NCBI GenBank assembly: GCA_021821225.1
Contig: JAKACR010000156.1
Span: 1-6,515 of the forward strand
Length of the DNA: 6,515 nucleotides
Reading direction: 5' to 3'
From: Bacillota bacterium
GTDB lineage: Bacteria > Bacillota > Bacilli > Alicyclobacillales > SLC66
The notes beneath the pieces were generated by a model that saw only the letters and a list, made by a program, of their open reading frames with translations, had not been told where the DNA came from and made no database searches. Numbering within the stretch: the stretch's first letter is position 1; every line of letters begins with the position of its first letter. Below, piece after piece: positions 1-4,793 of this stretch. The translations under genes were made by a program, and so were the position numbers.

Positions 1-83
1 TCACGACCGTCGCGATGGTCATCATTCTGGCGCTGGTATCCCTGAAAGCCCTGCGCACACAGGTGGGTGACGTTGAATCATGA
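1..83 (+). CDS. C-terminal end of an ABC sugar permease (MalF/UgpA-like), 5' truncated
   Basis: Only the last 26 codons are in the window (reading frame from position 3, stop TGA at 81-83). They encode a hydrophobic stretch (VAMVIILALVSL) followed by a short polar tail ending in GDVES. This fits the last transmembrane helix and cytoplasmic tail of the first permease of a CUT1-type carbohydrate importer. The assignment rests mainly on context: the stop codon overlaps the start of the MalG-type permease in an ATGA junction, the usual arrangement for the two paired permeases, which form the heterodimeric membrane channel. A solute-binding protein gene would be expected further upstream. The substrate cannot be told from this fragment. 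Confidence 0.7.
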   Translation, partial: TTVAMVIILALVSLKALRTQVGDVES

Positions 84-916
84 CCAGAAACAGGATCATG
101 GCGAAAAAGACACTCGGCTATCTGGTGCTGATCCTGATGCTGTTGATCATCATCGCGCCGTTTTACTGGTTGGTCATCACGTCATTCAAAAACAATCTTG
201 ATATCGGCAATTTCCCGCCGACGCTCTATCCGCATTCGCCCACTCTGTACCATTACCTGCGCGCGTTCTCCGTGTACAATTTCGGCGTCTACTTTCGCAA
301 CAGCCTGATCGTCTCGATCTCGGCGACCCTTGTCGTCATCGTGCTGGCGTCCCTCGCCAGCTACGCCATCGCCCGACTGCCTGTCCGGGGCAAGGCACCG
401 ATCATGGTGGGTCTGCTTGCCATCTCCACGTTTCCCCAGGTGGCGGTCATTTCGCCGCTGTTCCTGCTCATGCAGCGGCTCGGTTGGCTCAACAGCTATC
501 AGGCGTTGATCATTCCGTACGTGGCGTTCAACCTGCCCTTCGCGATCTGGGTCATGCGCACCTATTTCCAGGGGATCCCCAAAGAACTGGACGAGGCCGC
601 GCGCGTCGACGGGGCGAGCGTCATGACAACCGTCATGCGCGTCATTCTCCCTTTGTCCACGCCGGGCATCTTCACAGGCGGCATCTTCACTTTTGTGGCG
701 TGCTGGACCGAGTTTCTCTTTGCCCTTGTATTCAACAACAGCCAATCGTTCCGCACGATCCCCGTGGGAATCGCGCTTTTTGCCGGACAATACTCGATTC
801 CCTACGGCACCATGTTCGCCGCTTCCACAGTGGCCGTGGCGCCAATCGTGGTGATCGTGCTTATTTTCCAAAAATGGGTTGTCGCTGGGCTGACGGCAGG
901 TGCTGTGAAGGGTTGA
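80..916 (+). CDS. Carbohydrate ABC transporter permease, MalG/UgpE (CUT1) family
   Basis: The 278-residue product is a typical full-length inner permease of a binding-protein-dependent sugar importer. Six hydrophobic segments are visible at about residues 11-33, 75-97, 107-130, 140-160, 197-220 and 245-267. The cytoplasmic EAA loop that docks the ATPase is clear at about 172-196, with EAA at 172-174, the conserved G about four residues later, and I-L-P at 189-191. The C-terminus (QKWVVAGLTAGAVKG) is the family's hallmark ending. The ATG at 80 overlaps the upstream stop codon, which suggests translational coupling, and a GGTGGGTGA stretch at 62-70 could act as ribosome binding site. An in-frame ATG at 98, preceded by AGGATC, is the alternative start and would remove six residues. 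No ATPase gene is adjacent, so the transporter probably uses an MsmX-like shared ATPase encoded elsewhere, or one outside the window. Substrate is undetermined. Confidence 0.93.
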   Translation: MTRNRIMAKKTLGYLVLILMLLIIIAPFYWLVITSFKNNLDIGNFPPTLYPHSPTLYHYLRAFSVYNFGVYFRNSLIVSISATLVVIVLASLASYAIARLPVRGKAPIMVGLLAISTFPQVAVISPLFLLMQRLGWLNSYQALIIPYVAFNLPFAIWVMRTYFQGIPKELDEAARVDGASVMTTVMRVILPLSTPGIFTGGIFTFVACWTEFLFALVFNNSQSFRTIPVGIALFAGQYSIPYGTMFAASTVAVAPIVVIVLIFQKWVVAGLTAGAVKG

Positions 917-936
917 GTCGCCATCGTGCACAGACG

Positions 937-945
937 TGATATACT
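937..945 (+). promoter_or_regulatory. Extended -10 promoter for the methyltransferase gene
   Basis: TGATATACT contains a TG dinucleotide one base upstream of a near-consensus -10 hexamer (TATACT, 940-945; consensus TATAAT). No good -35 hexamer lies at 16-18 bp; the best match, TTGAGT at 913-918, is about 21 bp away and overlaps the permease stop codon. Extended -10 promoters tolerate a weak -35. Transcription would begin near 952 and give a leader of about 28 nt. This implies the methyltransferase can be expressed independently of the sugar transporter. Confidence 0.5.
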
Positions 946-968
946 GCGCCTGCACGGAAATTTTCGGC

Positions 969-975
969 GAGGTGA
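969..975 (+). promoter_or_regulatory. Ribosome binding site that fixes the methyltransferase start
   Basis: GAGGTGA lies four bases before the GTG at 980 and matches the anti-Shine-Dalgarno well. The longer reading frame starting at GTG 926 has no comparable site and would place its start upstream of the predicted transcription start, so GTG 980 is preferred. Confidence 0.65.
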
Positions 976-979
976 CGGC

Positions 980-2023
980 GTGGCCTGCAATATTGCACTG
1001 TCCGCGGCTCCGCAGTTTATCAGTGCGGCTTTTGAGGAAATCCGCAGCGTGGATCGCTCCGCCCGCGTGGTCGCGTGGATGGCGCCATCCATCGCGCATG
1101 TGGCCGTGCGTCTGCCGTACGATGCGTTTGCCGCCGTCTTGCGCGAACGCCGTCCCGTCTACATCCGGCACATCTGCCCACTGCAGGCGAATGTCGAGCT
1201 TTCCGGTTCGCAACAGGACATCGAGCAGATCACGCGCTGCGCACAGGATTTGACGTCCGTCATGCATCCGGAAGCAGCGGCCGCGCTGACAGTCCAGGCT
1301 CGCGGCGCCGGCGGTTTTCTCCCCCACTCTCCGGGAGTGATCGGCGATCGCGTGCAGACCGCAATCGTGCCATCGCCCGCCGCGGATGATGGGCGATGGG
1401 TGATCTCCATCATCGTCTCCACGGATCGGGCCTGGCTGGGGCTGTCATCCGCGGCGGACAACCTCAACCCATGGCCCGGCGGCGAACGCCACTACGCGCG
1501 CGATGAACACACCATCGGCCGCGCTGAATTCAAATTGCGGGAAGCCGTCGAACTGTTCGGTCTCGCGCTGCCGAAACCAGGTCTTGCCCTGGACCTCGGC
1601 GCCGCGCCGGGAGGATGGACGCGACTCCTGCGCCGGTACGGCCTCGAAGTGATCGCCGTGGATCCGGGCGATCTCCACCCCTCGCTGCTCGCCGATCCGC
1701 ATGTTCACCACGTCCGGCAACTGGCCGAATCATTTCTTTCGCAACAGCCGCAGCAAACCGCATACGATATCATCGTCAATGACATGCGGCTTGATATTGC
1801 GCAATCCGCCGCACTTATGTGCTCTGCCGCGCCTCGCTTGAAACGCGACGGCACAGCCCTGATGACCCTGAAGCTTCCCGCGCGCCGCGGCCCGCAACTG
1901 GTGCGCAGCGCCGCGCAAACCCTGCAGCGTTGTTTCACCATCATCGCCATGCGTCAGCTTTACCACAACCGCAGCGAGGTCACCGTCGCACTGGCGGCGC
2001 CCCATTTCGGCGCACGTCCCTGA
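980..2023 (+). CDS. FtsJ/RlmM-like SAM-dependent 2'-O-ribose RNA methyltransferase
   Basis: The 347-residue product (GTG start at 980) has an N-terminal half without a motif I can name and a C-terminal Rossmann methyltransferase domain from about residue 180. The SAM-binding motif I, ALDLGAAPGGWT, is at about 203-214, followed by VIAVDPGDL, where the acidic residue would contact the SAM ribose. The catalytic K-D-K-E tetrad of the RrmJ/FtsJ fold can be placed at K185 (in EFKLREA), D268 (in VNDM), K298 (in TLKLP) and E333 (in RSEVTVA). Length and architecture resemble RlmM (E. coli enzyme about 366 residues, modifying 23S rRNA C2498 at the ribose), whose N-terminal half carries a THUMP domain. 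The match of the N-terminus to THUMP is inference. The exact RNA target is not shown by the sequence. The gene stands alone, with its own promoter. A longer form from GTG 926 would add 18 residues of unlikely composition. Confidence 0.85.
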   Translation: MACNIALSAAPQFISAAFEEIRSVDRSARVVAWMAPSIAHVAVRLPYDAFAAVLRERRPVYIRHICPLQANVELSGSQQDIEQITRCAQDLTSVMHPEAAAALTVQARGAGGFLPHSPGVIGDRVQTAIVPSPAADDGRWVISIIVSTDRAWLGLSSAADNLNPWPGGERHYARDEHTIGRAEFKLREAVELFGLALPKPGLALDLGAAPGGWTRLLRRYGLEVIAVDPGDLHPSLLADPHVHHVRQLAESFLSQQPQQTAYDIIVNDMRLDIAQSAALMCSAAPRLKRDGTALMTLKLPARRGPQLVRSAAQTLQRCFTIIAMRQLYHNRSEVTVALAAPHFGARP

Positions 2024-2030
2024 ACGATTT

Positions 2031-2069
2031 GCGACAAACGGCGGAACAGCGCGACAGCGCGGCGGAATG
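2031..2069 (+). repeat. Imperfect 20-bp tandem repeat upstream of the response regulator promoter
   Basis: Two adjacent copies share GCGACA (2031-2036 and 2051-2056) and CGGCGGAA (2039-2046 and 2060-2067), with a one-base length difference between these blocks. The repeat period of 20-21 bp equals two helical turns. It lies just upstream of the putative -35 at 2083, a position where activators commonly bind. Whether it is an operator or chance GC-rich similarity cannot be decided from one copy of the locus. Confidence 0.4.
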
Positions 2070-2082
2070 GACGGTGTGAACA

Positions 2083-2111
2083 CTGGCAAATTGCAATGAA
2101 TGGAGTATCAT
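2083..2111 (+). promoter_or_regulatory. Putative sigma-A-type promoter of the response regulator gene
   Basis: CTGGCA (2083-2088, four of six matches to TTGACA) and TATCAT (2106-2111, five of six matches to TATAAT) are separated by exactly 17 bp. Transcription would start near 2118, leaving a leader of about 40 nt. The weak -35 and the repeat just upstream would suit an activated promoter, but this is inference. Confidence 0.45.
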
Positions 2112-2141
2112 AGAAAGTAGAAACGAACAGCGATCGCCCAT

Positions 2142-2147
2142 GGAGGT
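2142..2147 (+). promoter_or_regulatory. Strong ribosome binding site deciding the response regulator start
   Basis: GGAGGT directly abuts an ATG at 2148, which is too close for initiation. It lies 6 bases before an in-frame GTG at 2154 and 9 bases before an in-frame ATG at 2157. ATG 2157 is therefore the preferred start, with GTG 2154 second. Confidence 0.7.
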
Positions 2148-2156
2148 ATGCCGGTG

Positions 2157-2843
2157 ATGGATGGCGTAAAGAACGGAAACGAAACGATCCGAATCATGAT
2201 CGTGGACGATCATGAACTGTTTCGCCAAGGCGTGAAGGCCATCCTGGACAGACAACCGGACATGCGCACCGTGGGTGAGGCCGACAACGGGGAACTGGCG
2301 ATCCAGCAATACACGACGTTGCACCCGGACGTCACCATTATGGATATCAACATGCCCATCTGCGACGGGCTCGTCGCCACGCGCAAGATTCGCGAATTGA
2401 ACACTGCCGCGCGGATTCTCATGTTGACCGTGTCCGACGCCGAGGATGCGCTGTTTGAGGCAGTCAAGGCGGGCGCATCGGGCTATATTCTCAAGAATTC
2501 CAGTCCGGATACCGTGATTGAAAGCGTGCGCCGCGTTGCCGCAGGAGAACCGGTGATCCCGGGCAACCTGGCCGTCAAGATCATCCATGAACTGACGCGC
2601 CCGGATAATTCCAAAAAAACCCCGACGGTCGATGCGCTGACCGAACGGGAGATCGAAGTGCTGCGCCAACTTAGCACCGGCGCCAGCAACCGGGATATCG
2701 CATCAGCGCTGTTCATCAGCGAAAACACGGTTCGCAACCATGTGAGGAATATTTTGGAGAAATTGCATTTGCACAATCGAGTGCAGGCTGCGGCGTACGC
2801 CATGCGGGAAGGTTACACGCTCGACGACAGTTCCGCCCGCTGA
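2157..2843 (+). CDS. NarL/DegU-type two-component response regulator
   Basis: The 228-residue product has the standard two-domain layout. The receiver domain (about residues 10-125) shows the acidic pair D17/D18 in VDDHELFRQG, the phosphoacceptor D63 in IMDINMP, the switch threonine T91, and K113 in YILKN. A short linker (about 145-160) leads to a LuxR/GerE helix-turn-helix (about 161-220) with LTEREIEVL and ISENTVRNHVRNILEKL. These motifs are close in style to DegU of Bacillus. The protein would bind DNA as a dimer after phosphorylation by a histidine kinase. No kinase gene lies on either side, so it is an orphan here and its partner and regulon are unknown; calling it DegU itself would go beyond the evidence. 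The gene appears monocistronic, with its own promoter upstream and a large palindrome immediately after the stop codon. An alternative start at 2148 would add three residues but has no ribosome binding site spacing. Confidence 0.92.
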   Translation: MDGVKNGNETIRIMIVDDHELFRQGVKAILDRQPDMRTVGEADNGELAIQQYTTLHPDVTIMDINMPICDGLVATRKIRELNTAARILMLTVSDAEDALFEAVKAGASGYILKNSSPDTVIESVRRVAAGEPVIPGNLAVKIIHELTRPDNSKKTPTVDALTEREIEVLRQLSTGASNRDIASALFISENTVRNHVRNILEKLHLHNRVQAAAYAMREGYTLDDSSAR

Positions 2844-2977
2844 CCAAAGAGCCACTTCAAAAAGGAGACAGGCAAGACCCGCGCAGTGCAATGGGACATG
2901 GGATAAACCGAGTGTGTAGTGGATGTTATCCCATGTCCCCCTGGGAGATCTGCACCCTTTTTGAACAACCTCTTTGG
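2844..2977. repeat. Nested interrupted palindrome (134 bp), MITE-like or bidirectional terminator
   Basis: Three pairs of perfectly complementary arms nest inside each other. They are CCAAAGAG (2844-2851) with CTCTTTGG (2970-2977), TTCAAAAAGG (2856-2865) with CCTTTTTGAA (2956-2965), and GGGACATGGGATAA (2893-2906) with its complement at 2926-2939. The outer two pairs are separated by a symmetric 4-by-4 mismatch (CCAC against CAAC). The inner pair is separated from the middle pair by 27 nt on the left and 16 nt on the right, and its loop is 19 nt. Both strands carry a T5 run in the middle arm. The element begins at the base after the response regulator stop codon and ends 4 bp from the tRNA-Ser 3' end, so transcripts from both convergent genes run into it. 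I see no open reading frame belonging to it and no clear target-site duplication. It could be a non-autonomous mobile repeat with terminal inverted repeats, a shared terminator, or both. Confidence 0.75.
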
Positions 2978-2981
2978 CGGA

Positions 2982-3068
2982 CGGAGAGGGTGGGATTCGA
3001 ACCCACGAAGGAGTCACCCCCTTGGCAGTTTTCAAGACTGCTGCCTTAAACCGCTCGGCCACCTCTCC
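2982..3068 (-). tRNA. tRNA-Ser (anticodon UGA)
   Basis: Read on the minus strand, the 87-nt gene starts GGAGAGG at 3068 and closes with the complementary CCTCTCC plus discriminator G at 2982. The D-arm reads GCCGAGCGGTTTAAGGC. The anticodon stem-loop is GCAGT-CTTGAAA-ACTGC, giving anticodon TGA, which reads UCN serine codons. A long class II variable arm (AAGGGG-GTGA-CTCCTT) and the T-loop GTTCGAATC follow. The long variable arm and the G at position 73 are both serine identity features. CCA is not encoded; the next bases are TCC, so the end must be added by CCA-adding enzyme. The gene converges on the response regulator and runs straight into the palindromic element after 4 nt. Confidence 0.97.
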
Positions 3069-3161
3069 AAACTGCGCGCATGATTGCTCCCTCCGGACCG
3101 GTCGGACATTGACTTCTCCCGGCCGCGATGACGAGGATTTCGCGCCGCTTGACACCAGCAC

Positions 3162-3170
3162 ATTATAGCA
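3162..3170 (-). promoter_or_regulatory. Extended -10 promoter for tRNA-Ser
   Basis: On the minus strand the sequence reads TGCTATAAT, a perfect TGnTATAAT extended -10. No strong -35 is present; the best hexamer near the right distance is AAGGCA at 18 bp. Transcription would start near 3155 and give a leader of about 87 nt to be removed by RNase P at the mature tRNA 5' end. Confidence 0.65.
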
Positions 3171-3410
3171 CGAAAGCTCAAGGAATGCCTTGTGGGCGCG
3201 CACCCGGAAAAAGCCGGAACTCCCCGATTCGAACATCGCTCGCTAAATCATAGCCGGGGCGGCCTCATCCGGCCGGCGCGCCTGGTTTCCTTAATATCCC
3301 TGATTTCTTGCGATCGAATCGACACAATGTAACCATAGGGAATCTTGTGTCTCAAGCCACAGCAGCGCTGTCATGCGCTCGTGGCGACCGCACAACTCGC
3401 GATTCCCTGT

Positions 3411-3416
3411 AGGGTG
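3411..3416 (+). promoter_or_regulatory. Ribosome binding site for the secreted-protein gene
   Basis: AGGGTG, six bases before ATG 3423, supports that start. It outweighs a TTG at 3345, which would place 26 residues in front of what is otherwise an ideal signal peptide. Confidence 0.55.
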
Positions 3417-3422
3417 TTGCCG

Positions 3423-4787
3423 ATGCTGTCCCAGGCCGCCGTTCGCCGCGTAATCCTTAAGGTTCTGGCCATCCATCTGTTCATCGCGCTACCGGGCAAC
3501 GCCATGGCAGTCACCCCCAGAGCGGGAGACGGGCCGGCAGACGTTCTTCGCGTACAGCCGGCGCTGCCCATGAATCAGCACGGTCTGCGGCGATTTCCGT
3601 ATCCCTTTGCGGCGATGATCGCCATCGCCTCCGACTGCGATGGCATGACCCTGCGCAAATTCACGTTGATTCACCGCTTTCTCAATACTCATGCCGCAAC
3701 GATCATGGGACCCGGACTGGGTCTGGACATCGCCGATTCATTCTACTGTTTCGTGGGCACCGACCGTCCAGGCTGGTGCGACTATGATTTCACCCCGTGG
3801 CAGGATCAGATGAGCTGGTCCCGGCGCCTTTTTGTCGGGCGCCCGCACCACAGCCAGGCCATCATCCATTTTTTTCGCGCGGGCTGGATTGATTCGCTGC
3901 ACAGTTTTGGCGATTTCTCCATGCAGGATGAGAACACCACGCGGTACTCACGGCGTTACGCGCTGGAAGCCGGCCAGGCGCTAAAAGCCGCCGGACTCTT
4001 CCCGACCGTGTGGATCAACCACGGCAACCGGAGCAATGTGGGCAATTTCGGGAATCCGGAATCGACATACCAGCAGGGCGACCTGTCCATGACGCCGTAT
4101 TATACGTCTGATATCGCCGCATCCTGCGGCGTGAGATTCGTCTGGACGCGAAGGGACTGCCAATTTGGTCTGCCCAGCATGCTGTATCCGATCGTTTTGC
4201 GGGACCGCCAAAAATTGTGGGGATTCTACCGCTACACGGATGACGGGTACAACGAGAACGGGGTTTTACAATGGAACTGGAATCCCCGCAAACTGTCACA
4301 GCAGTTGAGTCAGGCGCATCTGGACGAGACGGAGCGCCGCCATGAATTTTCAATCGTGGCGCAACATCTCGGCGGCAATGCATCCCCCATCCCGTTTTAT
4401 GGAGAAAATCTTGGAGCGCTTGAGCGTTTGAAGCATGAACAGGACAGCGGCCGACTGCTCGTCGCGCGCACCAGTAGGCTCCTGCGCTACAATGAAGTTA
4501 GCCAGTTTCTCCGCTTCCGCCTCATAAGGCGCGGTTCCACCGTGTATATCGCGCTGGGAAAAGTGGCAGATCCCGTGCTTGGCGCTTTCTGGCCCGCACT
4601 CAGTGACCTGCGCGGCATCACATTTTACATTCCGCGTGTCGCGCACGCCGTGTTGATTTTGCGTGGCACGCGCATTCCGGCCGGCGATATCCAGGTCAAT
4701 CCGCCTGACGAGACAGGAAACCCGAGTGTCGGGATCAAATGGTGGCCGGCCGACAGCACGGACTATGCGCGGCATGATCATATGTAA
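3423..4787 (+). CDS. Secreted protein, tentatively polysaccharide deacetylase-like (glycoside hydrolase/deacetylase fold)
   Basis: I do not recognise this 454-residue protein with certainty. From ATG 3423 it begins with a classical Sec signal peptide: a basic segment (RRVILK), a hydrophobic core (VLAIHLFIALPG) and a probable cleavage site after NAMA at residue 29, so it should act outside the membrane. It has no lipobox and no further membrane segment. The mature part contains IASDCDG (D71 and D73), SLHSFGDF (H160 and D164) and TVWINHGNRSN (H200). This order and spacing recall the Asp/His metal-binding motifs of NodB-type polysaccharide deacetylases, where an N-terminal D-D pair and a downstream histidine motif hold the metal, but the HxxxH signature itself is absent. 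The C-terminal 100 residues look like beta-strands, possibly a carbohydrate-binding or accessory domain. The antiporter gene starts 6 nt after the stop, so the two are probably co-transcribed. A role in trimming a surface polysaccharide is inference. The protein is rich in W, F, Y, H and R. Confidence 0.5.
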   Translation: MLSQAAVRRVILKVLAIHLFIALPGNAMAVTPRAGDGPADVLRVQPALPMNQHGLRRFPYPFAAMIAIASDCDGMTLRKFTLIHRFLNTHAATIMGPGLGLDIADSFYCFVGTDRPGWCDYDFTPWQDQMSWSRRLFVGRPHHSQAIIHFFRAGWIDSLHSFGDFSMQDENTTRYSRRYALEAGQALKAAGLFPTVWINHGNRSNVGNFGNPESTYQQGDLSMTPYYTSDIAASCGVRFVWTRRDCQFGLPSMLYPIVLRDRQKLWGFYRYTDDGYNENGVLQWNWNPRKLSQQLSQAHLDETERRHEFSIVAQHLGGNASPIPFYGENLGALERLKHEQDSGRLLVARTSRLLRYNEVSQFLRFRLIRRGSTVYIALGKVADPVLGAFWPALSDLRGITFYIPRVAHAVLILRGTRIPAGDIQVNPPDETGNPSVGIKWWPADSTDYARHDHM

Positions 4788-4793
4788 TATGAT

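Larger units (their letters stand above)
3069..3422. other. Intergenic region with tRNA leader and promoter and a GC-rich hairpin
   Basis: This 354-bp stretch separates the divergently oriented tRNA-Ser and the secreted-protein gene. It contains the tRNA leader and its extended -10 promoter (3162-3170). It also has a GC-rich inverted repeat with outer arms GCCGG (3253-3257) and CCGGC (3273-3277), inner CGG (3260-3262) and CCG (3269-3271), and an adjacent GGCGCGCC palindrome (3275-3282). The run after the hairpin (TGGTTTCCTTAAT) is too poor in T for a confident terminator. No convincing promoter for the plus-strand gene could be fixed; TTGCGA at 3308-3313 is a possible -35 without a good -10. 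The stretch 3345-3422 is open in frame with the downstream gene but has no plausible start signal and reads like non-coding sequence. Confidence 0.6.

Noticed and set aside
182..1327. Long minus-strand open frame opposite the permease and methyltransferase
   Set aside because: It is antisense to two well-supported genes; its composition (rich in H, R, D, G) is typical of a GC-rich shadow frame.
2893..2965. T-box or other riboswitch in the structured region next to tRNA-Ser
   Set aside because: No T-box consensus or specifier loop is visible, and no gene starts downstream of it on either strand; the region lies between two convergent 3' ends.
3033..3068. Minus-strand mini reading frame starting ATG near 3079 with a GGAGGGAG motif in front, ending in TAA inside the tRNA
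   Set aside because: It encodes only 11 residues (MRAVWRGGRAV) and most of it is tRNA-Ser sequence, so the start-like signals in the tRNA leader are most likely chance.
3149..3167. Plus-strand TTGACA followed by TTATAG as a promoter for the secreted-protein gene
   Set aside because: The hexamers are only about 8-9 bp apart; the AT-rich motif is better explained as the minus-strand tRNA promoter.
2703..3236. Long minus-strand open frame spanning the tRNA-Ser, the palindrome and the end of the response regulator gene
   Set aside because: It overlaps a confident tRNA and a confident coding gene and has no recognisable protein character.
3228..3240. GATTCGAAC motif resembling a tRNA T-loop on the minus strand, upstream of tRNA-Ser
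   Set aside because: The flanks do not form a T-stem with a tRNA body, and no acceptor or anticodon arm is present. It is a short chance match around the palindrome TTCGAA, so neither a tRNA remnant nor an attachment-site copy is supported.
3345..3422. N-terminal extension of the secreted protein from a TTG at 3345
   Set aside because: It would bury a textbook signal peptide 26 residues in, and the extension has unlikely composition with only a weak AGGG before the TTG.
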